From Paenibacillus thalictri (GTDB lineage Bacteria > Bacillota > Bacilli > Paenibacillales > NBRC-103111): DNA of 64,000 bases. Both the position numbers and the translations under genes were made by a program. The notes beneath the pieces were generated by a model. The model searched no databases and had not been told where the DNA came from. It was given only the letters and a program-made list of their open reading frames with translations. Of the stretch, positions 46,201-53,532 are shown one piece after another (position 1 is the first letter of the stretch; each line of letters begins with the position of its first letter). The stretch covers positions 62,001-126,000 of the forward strand of contig NZ_SIRE01000027.1 of the NCBI RefSeq assembly GCF_004307995.1. Reading direction: 5' to 3'.

Positions 46201-47052
46201 ATCGCTCGGATCCATCGGCAAGCTGCCTGCCGCTCCTACCCTATACTGATAGTCCTCTTTATATTCAAAGGTGATTACGCGCCCTACAGTGTCGGTAATT
46301 TGTGAGATGAGTCTTTTATTCCGAAACAAATCCTTCACATCGGCATATTCGAACTTGATCGTATTTCCGTATCGATCCACGATACCAAGCACACGCCCAT
46401 CCTCGGCAAAATACGTTTTCTTCCCATCGTTACGGGTTACAACGAACTTGGAGGTCCCGTCCTCCTGTCCATTGCTGAAATCCGAGGATTCCGTAATGAT
46501 GGTATCTTTGACGGTTTGGCCTTCCACGTTATAAAAGAATTTGCCGCCTTCTTCCTTCTTCTTTAACCGGTACACATCACCGCTGTCCGTGTGTAAAAAG
46601 ATGTGGCTTGTGCCGTCCAAATTTTTTCGAACTTCCATTGCAGGAAAAGAAAACCTCATACCGACCCCTAGATTATATCGGTCTTCATAAAAAGTGGATG
46701 TCGACCAATCCGAAGATGCAACATCCACCCAAGCTCCATTTACATACTTCACTTTCATTTCTTGGATGTTGGATATCCCGCTTTTGTAAATGCGACGGAT
46801 TTCCAGATCCATTCCACGCCTTCCCGGCAATACATAATCGGTTTGATTTAAAACAAGCTCGCCGCTCTGAGGATTGATACGCTCCTCCGTCGTATTGTTT
46901 TTTAAATAAACAGGAGACAGTAGCGTATTGTACTGATCTTTCGGGCCGATCAGGTTGTTCAACTGCTCCTCTACCGTTTCAGCCCACACCATCTGTGTCG
47001 GAATTGTCAGAAACAGCAAGACAAACACCCATACTTTATATAATTGATTCAA
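37213..47052 (-). CDS. giant exported RHS/YD-repeat polymorphic toxin with LysM and Ntox30-like domain
   Basis: Protein of 3279 residues. TTG at 47052 has GGAGGTG 7 bases upstream and opens a signal peptide cut near MVWA/E. An N-terminal region with NPQSGELVLNQTDYVLPGRRGMDLEI is typical of RHS/Wap proteins, followed by dozens of YD repeats forming a shell. The core closes at GRFISEDSYWGEDTSPLSLNRYTY with DPTGHS near residue 2813. The variable tip (about 466 residues) carries a LysM domain (YTVKSGDNLTRISNATGVS, about 2933-2978). It then has a domain at about 3060-3180 with VHGPDASAPAGSNSAEDW and FHPRGIFSP that I recognise as the Ntox30-type predicted RNase toxin. A further 100 residues of unknown fold follow. 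It is expected to be secreted or wall-bound, like Bacillus WapA. Confidence 0.92.
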   Translation of the reverse strand: MNQLYKVWVFVLLFLTIPTQMVWAETVEEQLNNLIGPKDQYNTLLSPVYLKNNTTEERINPQSGELVLNQTDYVLPGRRGMDLEIRRIYKSGISNIQEMKVKYVNGAWVDVASSDWSTSTFYEDRYNLGVGMRFSFPAMEVRKNLDGTSHIFLHTDSGDVYRLKKKEEGGKFFYNVEGQTVKDTIITESSDFSNGQEDGTSKFVVTRNDGKKTYFAEDGRVLGIVDRYGNTIKFEYADVKDLFRNKRLISQITDTVGRVITFEYKEDYQYRVGAAGSLPMDPSDSHKASQGPNAKDSGDLDGKYQVIVHLPGDKALVYDKSATLVDSMTKQVMRTRLQRVYDVDNQPKYHYWYEQPDLGFTFSNGTQYSAYNRYENLVQVDYVKTNRVKRYVYDTYTKKLNEDKGSMQYRKVFEQSELIKKGFDATQAVWTDRFVTDTKDKATYKYTGEADGFGADGYQGYNEIYLRDTYRYYTDQTDMRGNLIKYTYDGLQQLVVTDKSGADHKETITSERDELKLVKKQETAMYNVSGGEPVGEPVKKIENYRYDEYGNLTNYTGPEAIRDATGYPVDDERTVVYAYAYDKYHILSQKSWKQDADTRNQIIYAIDDKGNITKETRVNAKVAGGNIITDYEYDSYGNLTRKEVSTGSQSFITQYEYGIDANGTDVKGAYLTKEYGTVDGQESARTLAYDFNNGSLLAENDAMGNKTMYEYDALQRLMKKTMPDNSVKAYSYEENRFANMKIQYTDPEQTPFLNEYDILGALVQASVFDNGAWHVLKKVEYDSKGNKTKETDANGHSVLLDYDSNYRLTRKTYMEQDTVDKGAVTIAYNFSGDTEMPIIVTITDEEGYVQKLYSDIAGKVLKAEVTPDRVRMDAVTYTYDYTGNKLSETNARNYTTGYEYDSLGRMTVKRDALGNETSYAYNALGKIAVQKVPGSKVTESLFDALGRMTMKKLYRDGSPNYLYTAYAYDLNGNAIRTKQGQFTDGVDTVSSDISSAYNAVNKLTDEFRKIDDARTGHISYSYDNNGNKTQMKQYADAAETAFRLFSYHYDFAGRLKEESGAYRESDGNGDYTEHGSYLRKYEQDYAGNTVLAQIFNGSGYDTTQYAYDYRNKLVAKTEPYGNGGGIKITTYRNDKKGNNLSETITVLGAENVTSYEYDGLGRVVKTIDPLGNTSRIIYNEVGNRIKEIDSRYANIADDKAPGIEYEYDPLNRLVKAVAFDGTSREVLAYREYDARGNLVKEADGEGYNAAQPGSSIGTVYEYDMNDKQTKVISAQTFSLNASSGSAYFTKRFVYDGSGNVISETDGLGRETKIAYYLNGLPKEKTYPDGIAERYDYDLSGKAMGAKTDRAGRVTTTFLTIFDKPYRIDYPDGTSVQFAYSAKGDQIESFDEVGNRTLQEYDPSGNSITKKEYIRTDGVNRFYKVSRKQFDELNHLINSETFLRQESGSEADTVETSAGDLVEYSYDKAGRLKTTSGPFGREAIQEYDRAGNIITKLQKVEDGNYDVRRYVYDSRNRVMQEALLVPTSDLSSDQLAAAKFDNEYYDRVLSTTSYDYYKNGKVKSKKDAKGQATIYEYDYDKRPKKKKDPLGAAMAYRYDLAGNLIEEVNARGVSTWYEYDAVNLLIRKITPIDGTLTAVTRYLYDAAGNLIKQIAPNDYDPLKDIPTLLETMAGMVYVYDARNRRTTTIAPDGRGIEYIAYNARGQAVKVVSGIQFMGDISSSLGTVYAYDGLGYVVRSVDAMEYSTSYQYDVLGNVTVHTDARNNTTRYDYNPNGTLEKATFADGGTIAYTYDKQGRKISETNQLNNTNSYSYNAFGQMKTTTDPYGQVTEDKYDLVGNMTASKDKRGSITLFKYDANRKVTEKRTQLDLDKSGNVVYAVEAYTYDPMGNMIKKSISDSKDEAFYRETIYTYYDNNAVATVADNSGAFARNRYDRNGNIIKTEKLRDGDQYDFTKFTYDSMNRVTQRIQLVDSDDFDSEAGYNVPELKDDEYPDKLRVITGYEYDSVGNRVKEIEPRAFAVSSSEDREAFTVRYTYDALNRVKQTIRKVNGADLSTQYNYDEAGNKIAERNERNFETSYSYDNMNHLQTVTDPEQHTLAYQYDLAGNRTIVTNAQQNSVSYSYDKLNRLVTVTDAYNVVIQRNMYDANGNVIKKIDAKGYLSGGIDEERYGSLYEYDLANRLVKMIDPELAARNEPELLTQAYRYNAAGQKVKETDALGHSTSYEYDPAGRLVKMTDPLGVATAYDYDKAGNKLYMIDGRGKATKYSYGAFGLLRETTNAANSSIRYQHDLSANVTVMIDRLGNHTKYQYDNRNFLVEKSVAETGDRIMYAYDEAGNRISMKDDSGISSFTYDSRNQLKRIEKDGVMQLAYTYDEIGNIETVTDAKGFMTTYGYDKSSRMEHVAFNGKTTSYSYDENGNRTSIEYQGGVREEYVFDRTNRLISLANKGPDGSQISKYSYTYDDAGRQATRTDSFGITNYSYDAAGRIEKVEAPGKTTVYGYDRAGNRQSQQETYTSTQPSGYNDPGTQAEVQYMVKKSEYVYSAANELLQLTETMLDAGKKVLEKTTGYLYDENGNEIRQKVSYLRPHTKSMRQTTGGNLYGDEVADELSTLLEKVSSTFDGFNRLKQMEKVKAGERVTVDYIYNGDDLRTRKTVRSSKDGYAEKVTNYLYDRQYVILETDATDQVATRYIRGINYIARIDQSDKLSYYLYNSHGDVVQTVNEAGVVENQYDYDIFGNPTLTIEQNGNAIRYAGEFLDEETGLYYLRARYYNPYTGRFISEDSYWGEDTSPLSLNRYTYAHNDPLKYLDPTGHSITVSIGSYITDVFETAASASRAGLWGMVTGVFVGGLTANPTPAGESQEDIDRIRANNLENTQFVGPTISPPLIGPLVQPLHINVPEAPAIEPTLTVAPIDTASPSFVNRDFTLNDDNTYTVKSGDNLTRISNATGVSIDQIARLNNIQDVNKIREGQILFLSNQIEKDLGSLVNEFPIIQPELGIEIFPLDEMQEPDIDSFPILQDKPVITRFPTTIRGMEVETFPITQEELIIYLTGLKVSSNLLGSGKVGDFTGLKGTTIEDILSRIPSNAKGRILTPIEGGAQEGFEYKWDQDGEKWTVRVHGPDASAPAGSNSAEDWIVRVLKGKKSMDADGVFHPRGIFSPDSPFYDEKLINDVHIPITAPSITPSIEGPSSSSNTINFYISQIISGDKGIFISDSIERRLAPNAYYTNDGFVHTDVRGHTVTGNYEFDNDSRVAWIPNGVGEVVVNNNTVLPEGAYYIN
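38633..40912 (-). repeat. RHS block duplicated in the truncated copy
   Basis: This segment of the intact RHS gene corresponds in order and orientation to 34318-36507 plus the 33029-33120 piece. The similarity ends at DPTGHS/DPSGHS on the tip side and at a VNGA codon stretch on the other side. Direct duplication of this size could support exchange of tips by recombination. Confidence 0.85.
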
Positions 47053-47093
47053 AAAATGACACCTCCAGCATATATCACCAACATAGTTCCGGT

Positions 47094-47993
47094 TTATTCA
47101 TATTTGCTTTGATAGCTTTCAGCCAAAATAGCCTCTTGACTGGAGCCGCCGTTCAGCTTCTGAATGACATTTTCAGGCTGCTCCCCGGTTTTAAACGCCA
47201 GTACAAACGCTGCAGCCACCTGATCCTCGATCATATTGCCCGCCTGCATCCAATAATTGAGCTGCTCCGCCGTTAATGGTACGCGTGGCAGTGCGGCAGC
47301 GCTATTAATGATGTTCCTATCGGCTTTAATATCCTTCCAGCTGCCGCCCGATTTTCTCGATGCGATAAGTTGCTTAACAGCCTCTCCCGTTTCAAAGGAA
47401 ATGCGGTCGGCTATCATCAGGTCATCGGAGGTAAGCCCGGATTTCGTAAGCAACGTTTCCAGTTCGTCTGAATCAAATGCACGTGGAACGAACGAGGCGT
47501 GGGTGTCGTGATAACTCTTAAATACCGCTGCCCACGACTTCCCTGCTTGCTTGTCCTTAAGAAGCAACTCCATTTGTTGTATCTGAGCATATTCATCGTT
47601 CAGAAATTCCAAGGCGATTAACAAATCGGGAAGTCTATAGCCCGCAAGGATAAGCTGCTCTATTTCATCTTGAACTTTTTGATGTGCGTCAATCTTGGCA
47701 AGCAAGTTTTTGTAATCCGATACACTTTGATCGAAACGAGCCGGACTCTCTTCTCTGATTTTATCCAATACAGCTTGCGAAATTTGAACTTCTCTCACGG
47801 CGGCAGCTTCTTGCTGATTGCCGGAGGAAATCGGTGCTGCCGGTTGCTCTGCATTTATTACAGACGATGGTCCGCTTTCCGCTTCCGCCATTCGATATGC
47901 GGTCAGTCCCATTTGAAGTGTTGTGCCTATAAAGACGATAGCAACTACCGTTCTGGCTATCCTTTTCATTATTTTTTTTAATTGTTTCAACAT
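47094..47993 (-). CDS. exported protein of unknown function in RHS operon (first helper)
   Basis: Protein of 299 residues. ATG at 47993 follows AGGAGCG by about 5 bases. An N-terminal hydrophobic segment (residues about 13-33) is a signal peptide or anchor. The rest is helical and acidic with repeated blocks of the type K-AGKSWAAVFKSYHD and RKSGGSWKDIKADR, a G-K/G-SW-x-x-[VI] motif after a helix. The same motif appears in the upstream neighbour. It lies 41 bases before the giant RHS gene, so a dedicated helper for RHS folding, export or anchoring is an attractive guess. No known family was recognised. Confidence 0.75.
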   Translation of the reverse strand: MLKQLKKIMKRIARTVVAIVFIGTTLQMGLTAYRMAEAESGPSSVINAEQPAAPISSGNQQEAAAVREVQISQAVLDKIREESPARFDQSVSDYKNLLAKIDAHQKVQDEIEQLILAGYRLPDLLIALEFLNDEYAQIQQMELLLKDKQAGKSWAAVFKSYHDTHASFVPRAFDSDELETLLTKSGLTSDDLMIADRISFETGEAVKQLIASRKSGGSWKDIKADRNIINSAAALPRVPLTAEQLNYWMQAGNMIEDQVAAAFVLAFKTGEQPENVIQKLNGGSSQEAILAESYQSKYE

Positions 47994-48002
47994 CGTTCGC
48001 TC

Positions 48003-48953
48003 CTAATCTTTTTTATTTGGATTGATGCTGTCGATTTCTTTGCGCACTGCATCTCCAGGATTTTGAGGTCGTACGTCTTTGACTACAGGAATCGGAACGT
48101 CCGGGATCGGACTTTTTAAGTCCGCTTCCTTTCCCGATTTGTTCGACGGCATTGTTGAGAAGAACTCTTCTTTAGTGGCGTTATTTGAAGTTTTCATCTT
48201 TTCCAGTAAATCTTGTTCTAGAACGGATAGAGTGACGATGCTTTCTTTAAAAACACCTAGCTTCTTTTCTTCTTTATCACGCTGATATTGCTGCTTATCT
48301 TTTGAATAATCCTCCAAATCGAGGTCCAACTGCAACGATAGCAAGTACTCGTCCATTACTGCCTCGATATCTCCATAATCCTTCTTTAACTTAAGCATGA
48401 AGGTGACGACTAACTTTACACTGAATTGCTCAGCAATTTTCCGGTATACGTTTTTTCTGTCATCATCTTTTTTAGTAAGAGAAGCCTCTACATGAGGCTT
48501 CTCTATTTGTTGCAGCGGGGACTCTGCGGTCATTTCTTTAATTTGAAACTGTACACGCTCAGCCAGCAACTTGGATTCAGTGATCTCCTGATTACTATAA
48601 CCTTGAGCCGTTAACTGCTTGACGTCCTCTTCCTCCAACCCCGACTCCGTTAATACCTGATTTCTTCTCTCCTTCTCCGCCAAATTGCCGGTTTTGTCAA
48701 AAGTTTTTAGTATTTGAATAACTTCATTCCATGTTTTACCTGTCTTTTTAATCTCCATAATTTTCGAGATAGAGACACCTGTCATATTGGATATATCCGC
48801 CGCTATTTTGCGCTCATCGCCTCCATCGGCGTTAGCATACGCTTCTGGCGTTTTTGCCTTGCCAAACGGATAAAAGGCAGCCAATTCGACGATCAACGCG
48901 ATCCCTAGAAGCACCGCCATATATTTCTGATACTTTTTCAAAAAGAGACTCAT
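48003..48953 (-). CDS. exported protein of unknown function in RHS operon (second helper)
   Basis: Protein of 316 residues. It has an N-terminal membrane segment (about 11-30). The helical body contains ISNMTGVSISKIMEIKKTGK followed by TWNEVIQIL, the same GK-x-W-x-x-V pattern as in the gene 9 bases downstream. Charged coiled segments (YSKDKQQYQRDKEEKK) and a Pro/Val-rich C-terminus (PIPDVPIPVVKDVRP) follow. The ATG at 48953 has GGGGGAG about 11 bases upstream. Tight spacing on both sides places it in the operon. Function unknown. Confidence 0.75.
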   Translation of the reverse strand: MSLFLKKYQKYMAVLLGIALIVELAAFYPFGKAKTPEAYANADGGDERKIAADISNMTGVSISKIMEIKKTGKTWNEVIQILKTFDKTGNLAEKERRNQVLTESGLEEEDVKQLTAQGYSNQEITESKLLAERVQFQIKEMTAESPLQQIEKPHVEASLTKKDDDRKNVYRKIAEQFSVKLVVTFMLKLKKDYGDIEAVMDEYLLSLQLDLDLEDYSKDKQQYQRDKEEKKLGVFKESIVTLSVLEQDLLEKMKTSNNATKEEFFSTMPSNKSGKEADLKSPIPDVPIPVVKDVRPQNPGDAVRKEIDSINPNKKD

Positions 48954-48979
48954 TGTCGGCTCTTCTCCCCCTCGATCAC

Positions 48980-51900
48980 TTACTCTACCGTTACATCGAT
49001 AGCGGTTTCTCCATCAATCTTCGATTTGAACAGGAGGGAGCTAACGTCCCCTGACCACGAAGTGCCTGGTACAATATTTTGCTGCACCTTAAATTTGATT
49101 CTCCCCGGTGTATAGACAGCCTCCAAATTAGACCCGGGGATTTTTCCAGTGCCGGTATCTTGTTTTGGCGTATACGCGTATAAATCAATAACTTCAAGCT
49201 CATCAGGATTATATGCAACGACAAAATTCAATTCGCTGAAATCCTGCACATTGGAAGCAAGCAGCGACAAATCAAACGTTTGGCCGTTTGTCGCCTTCAC
49301 TTTGTACGTCGGACTGGTTGTACTTTTGACAAGCGCTGCGCTCCAAGCTGTCACACTGGTTACATTTTTGGCCCGTACCCTATAAGTATGAGAAGTCCCC
49401 GGAGCCAGTGGAATATGGATATAACCTGTATCGCGCCCAAGTTCAAGCGTATTTCCGTCAATCTCAAGGTCGTAACCGTCGGCTCCCTCAATTTTTTGCC
49501 AACGAAGCTCGATGCTGTTGTTGGTAGCGGTGGCTTCTATTCCTGTGGGAGCATCTGGCGGATCCGGCAAAGTAGCCAATGATAAGATGGCAACCCAATC
49601 GCCCGTTTGATCCTGATTTTTAGGCCTAATTTTATACGTATGAAATTCGTTCGCTTTCAGATCCGAATGCTGGTAGATCGTATTCTTGCCGTTATCGCGC
49701 AATTCTCCGTCAACTTCGATTTCATACCCTGCCTGCATAGCCACAGTATCCCAAGAAAGCGTAATATACCGATTTGTCACTACAGCCACAACGTTAGTAA
49801 GCGCCTTATTTTCCGCACTTCCTTTAGGCAAAGCAGCCATCTGAATAGGAGCGCTCCATCCGCTGTCTCCACTAATGTTCTTGGCCCGTACCCGATAAGT
49901 ATGCTTGCTATCGGGCTGCAAACCACTATGGACAAACTGAATGTCAGGGATATTGGCAATTTCCGTACCATCAATTTCAACGTCGTAGCTGTCTGCATGT
50001 GGAACTTTATACCACATGACTGATACGGACGTTTCATCCGCTGTAGCCATTAAGCTAGAAGGGATATCCGGTTTCTCCGGATGTGTCGTAATATTCAAAG
50101 GCTCGCTCCAGGGACTTTTCCCGCCTGCGTTTTTCGCTCTAACACGGTAGGTATGTCCTGTCAGTGCATCCAGGCCCTCATGAATGTATTGCGTGACATT
50201 ACCCAAATCGACAATCAGACCGTCGGTCTCAATCTCATATGCCGTTGCGCCTTCTGCCGCCTCCCACGTAATCGTTACATTATGAATTAGAGGTTGCGCC
50301 CTTACGTGTTCCGGCATATTGGGCGGGTAAGGAAGCGTCTTCTGAACATGCGGATCGCTCCAGGGACTACTGCCGCCGATATTTTTGGCTCGAACCCGGT
50401 AACTATGGTTGGTTAACGGCTGAAGCCCGCTGTGAATGTAGGACGTCTGATTTCCAATATCCGCAATATTTCCATCGGCTTCTACTTCATATCCCGTTGC
50501 CCGAACTACAGAGTCCCAGGATACGGTAACCTCTGTCTGCGTGGAGTCAGTATTCACATTTGCAGGTGTTGGCGGCGGGTCTGGCCATGTATACGCTGTG
50601 ACAATTCCGCTCCATGCTCCTGTTCCCCCAATATTTTTAGCTCGAACCCGGTAACTATGTTGGGTGTTCGGCAATAATCCGTTGTGCACAAAACTGGCAG
50701 ATGTTCCATTATCCCAAACAACCCCATCCGCTTCGACGTCATAAGCAGTTATCCCCGTTTCGGGGTTCCAACTCAATTGAATGAATCTTTGCGACACGTT
50801 CGCCGTAATACCTGCCGGTGCACCGGGCAAAGTCGTAAATTGAACCGGAGAACTCCACGATGTTTCCGCACCTGCAGTATTTTGTGCCTTTGCTTGCACA
50901 CTGTAGGCTGTATTTGCAACCAGTCCGGAAACACTTATGATTTTACTGGCCGAAGCCGAAATCCAAACCGGTGTCGTTGTTAATGTCCCTGACTGATTAA
51001 CATACTGTCCGCTCACTAATACCTGATATTTTGTTTGCGAGGGGTTTGCATCGGCAAACGTAAGCTCCAGTGAGGTTTCCGCCGTTCGATTTAGCGATAC
51101 GGCTGGCAACTGCGCCCCAGTGTATACCGTTTCTTCGCGAGCCGAAATCTGCCCTAGCTTATCCCGCGTTTCTAGTTTGACGTAATACCCGGTATCCGGA
51201 CTTAAGCCTCCCTTTACATAAGTATTGCTCGGTGACCATCCGCTTACCTCGGAGCCTACCGTATACCGATAAGGATTGGAGTCAAGACCGGACAGAGCGT
51301 CTGTGGCCGTACCCGATATCTGAATGGATGAATCGGAAGTCACAACGTTATAGCTATCCAATTGTGGTGGGGACTTGTCAATGAGAATGTTGACTGACTT
51401 TTCCACGGGTTGACTGCCTCCGTTTACGATAACCTTTATCGTATGCCATCCTTCTGATAATTCATTGATATAAAGTCCGTTAAAACTCACTACTTGAGAA
51501 GTTGCTGTATTTGAAACTGATTTTGTGTCTCTCGGGGACGGTTCACCATCCATATAATAATTCAAGCTCAACGTATTATTATTAGTATCACTAACTCTTG
51601 CTGTAGGAACCAAAGTTACTCCCGCCCCAAGCATTTGATTAGACACCGGTGATACGATTTCCAATTCAGGCGGCGATGGAGCTTGATATGCCACATACCG
51701 GTCTCCCCCGTAGATTCCAATGCCAATCCCATCCTTAACGGGGGGAAAATATTGTGTTTGTTCGAATACCGGACCACTAGCGGTCTTCTTCTTAATAATT
51801 CTTCCGTCATTCTGTAGCGTGTAAAAGTCCGCGGAATCAATTGTTATTGCTTTAGCTGTCGTTGTGTTAGGAAACGAGCCGCTCACATCAGTGAATGGCC

Positions 51901-53515
51901 CTCCACTTGGGCCTGCCGTAACAACACCGTTGCGATAGAGCACATAGTGATACCCCCCGTTTGAAGCAATGGAAATGGCATCAGTTAATGGCGGGAACCA
52001 AGCCGTTACGTCTTCTATTTCGGATGTAGGGCTAACTTTCGATTTAACCGTTCCATCCTTGTAGAGAACGAAATATCGTCCTCCCCCTATGCTGATCGAC
52101 TGCGCATTCGTTACGGGAGGAAAATAGCTACTCTTATCCTTAATAGAGCCGTTTGTATAATCTTTCGCCAACACTAACCCGCTTGGCATAGAAGGTGCGG
52201 CCGAAGTCCAAGTAACGTATCTCTGATCCGACTCTCCCCCGGCATTTGTAACGGTGACTCCATATATGCTTCCCGGAGTGTTATCTGTAAAGCTCTTGGA
52301 AGTCGTACTTCCAATGAATATTCCGTTTCTATAAATGTTGTATCCTTCTGCGTTATAGCCCGGTGCCCAAGATAAGGTAACTGCCCCCCCATTAGCGGTT
52401 CCTGATACCTTAAGCGGAGGAATCGGACGTAACAACCAGGTGTAATAATAATAATCATATCCGCATGGACCAGGAACGTGACCGGTATAATTGGTACAAT
52501 TGGATGCTCCTGACGAAGTTATCCTGATCCAACTTCGATTAGAGTTTCTTCCTATTCCTGAGGTTTCCGTATTTCTCCCGGGGGTTTGTTTCCCCGTATT
52601 CCAGTTTTTGGTTTGTGGTGTCCAGTATCGAGTTACATAACTAGGCAAACCGAGGAGACTAGACGTATACCGATCTGGGGTGTCCATTAAGTAGTCTCCG
52701 TAGTAATCAATGGCTTTGTACCTGTTATTTGTGGAAGGAAGCAGTGTCATCCTGGTATCTCGAAGCTCGTAAAGCATTTTCACCTCGCCAATGCAAGTAT
52801 ATCTAGGGTTTGGGGTAAATTTAAGAGCCATCATTAACCTATTACCGCTTCTTGGCACTAGCATTTCAACCTCAGGTTGAAAATAACAAGAAGTATTATA
52901 GGGATATCCATACTCATCCATTGGATACGAACCTAGAAGCGTCTCTGTGACGGCATCGTACAAATTTACAACCTTTGCCCCCAGATCGGCGACAGCAAGT
53001 CGATTATTGTATGAAATATCCCCTGTATTGGCCCCGTTCAAACTCATTAGAGCTAGATTCGCAGGATCGGCTGTAGTACCACGGTAAGTACGATACGCAT
53101 ATACTTCATTGTCATAACCACCTTGGCAACCATCATCATATGAGGTATGGCAAGGATTGTAGGTTCCCCCATAATAATATCCGGTAGTTACATAAATAAA
53201 ACGATCCGTGACATTGACTCTAACCATGCTTTCAAGGCGCCCGGAAAAGCTTGGCGTAATTGCCGCTGAATTTTTAAATAATTGGTAACTGTTAAACCAA
53301 AAAACATTGCCGTCTTCATCAAACATCGTTCCGTTATCCGTGTCCCCCCAATTCCACGTTTCGGGACCGGGGTCAGACTGAAAAAAGTAATTATAAGGTC
53401 CCGCACTGTTCGTAGGCCCAGTCCAATCTGCGAATGCCGTCGCCGTCGAGACAAGCAAGGAGAGAATTTCGATTAATACTAATATAGTTAGTTTGATTGA
53501 CCTTTTACCCTTCAA
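48980..53515 (-). CDS. exported multi-FN3 protein with RCC1-like repeats and cohesin-like end
   Basis: Protein of about 1511 residues. TTG at 53515 has GAGGTG 6 bases upstream; GTG at 53524 overlaps that site. A signal peptide ends near ATAFA/D. Order: an N-terminal region rich in Tyr/Gly/Asn (to about 370) of unknown fold; an FN3-like module; four RCC1-like blades (YFVLYKDGTVKSK, HYVLYRNGVV); an Ig-like module (PPELEIVSPVSNQ); then about eight FN3 modules, most with HTYRVRAKN and WS-P. The C-terminal 110 residues (LSLLASNVQDFSELNFVVAY) resemble a cohesin-type dockerin-binding fold. There is no LPXTG, SLH or other anchor. It is probably an extracellular adhesion or scaffold protein. Confidence 0.85.
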   Translation of the reverse strand: MKGKRSIKLTILVLIEILSLLVSTATAFADWTGPTNSAGPYNYFFQSDPGPETWNWGDTDNGTMFDEDGNVFWFNSYQLFKNSAAITPSFSGRLESMVRVNVTDRFIYVTTGYYYGGTYNPCHTSYDDGCQGGYDNEVYAYRTYRGTTADPANLALMSLNGANTGDISYNNRLAVADLGAKVVNLYDAVTETLLGSYPMDEYGYPYNTSCYFQPEVEMLVPRSGNRLMMALKFTPNPRYTCIGEVKMLYELRDTRMTLLPSTNNRYKAIDYYGDYLMDTPDRYTSSLLGLPSYVTRYWTPQTKNWNTGKQTPGRNTETSGIGRNSNRSWIRITSSGASNCTNYTGHVPGPCGYDYYYYTWLLRPIPPLKVSGTANGGAVTLSWAPGYNAEGYNIYRNGIFIGSTTSKSFTDNTPGSIYGVTVTNAGGESDQRYVTWTSAAPSMPSGLVLAKDYTNGSIKDKSSYFPPVTNAQSISIGGGRYFVLYKDGTVKSKVSPTSEIEDVTAWFPPLTDAISIASNGGYHYVLYRNGVVTAGPSGGPFTDVSGSFPNTTTAKAITIDSADFYTLQNDGRIIKKKTASGPVFEQTQYFPPVKDGIGIGIYGGDRYVAYQAPSPPELEIVSPVSNQMLGAGVTLVPTARVSDTNNNTLSLNYYMDGEPSPRDTKSVSNTATSQVVSFNGLYINELSEGWHTIKVIVNGGSQPVEKSVNILIDKSPPQLDSYNVVTSDSSIQISGTATDALSGLDSNPYRYTVGSEVSGWSPSNTYVKGGLSPDTGYYVKLETRDKLGQISAREETVYTGAQLPAVSLNRTAETSLELTFADANPSQTKYQVLVSGQYVNQSGTLTTTPVWISASASKIISVSGLVANTAYSVQAKAQNTAGAETSWSSPVQFTTLPGAPAGITANVSQRFIQLSWNPETGITAYDVEADGVVWDNGTSASFVHNGLLPNTQHSYRVRAKNIGGTGAWSGIVTAYTWPDPPPTPANVNTDSTQTEVTVSWDSVVRATGYEVEADGNIADIGNQTSYIHSGLQPLTNHSYRVRAKNIGGSSPWSDPHVQKTLPYPPNMPEHVRAQPLIHNVTITWEAAEGATAYEIETDGLIVDLGNVTQYIHEGLDALTGHTYRVRAKNAGGKSPWSEPLNITTHPEKPDIPSSLMATADETSVSVMWYKVPHADSYDVEIDGTEIANIPDIQFVHSGLQPDSKHTYRVRAKNISGDSGWSAPIQMAALPKGSAENKALTNVVAVVTNRYITLSWDTVAMQAGYEIEVDGELRDNGKNTIYQHSDLKANEFHTYKIRPKNQDQTGDWVAILSLATLPDPPDAPTGIEATATNNSIELRWQKIEGADGYDLEIDGNTLELGRDTGYIHIPLAPGTSHTYRVRAKNVTSVTAWSAALVKSTTSPTYKVKATNGQTFDLSLLASNVQDFSELNFVVAYNPDELEVIDLYAYTPKQDTGTGKIPGSNLEAVYTPGRIKFKVQQNIVPGTSWSGDVSSLLFKSKIDGETAIDVTVE

Positions 53516-53532
53516 GCCTTTCACCTCAGCAA

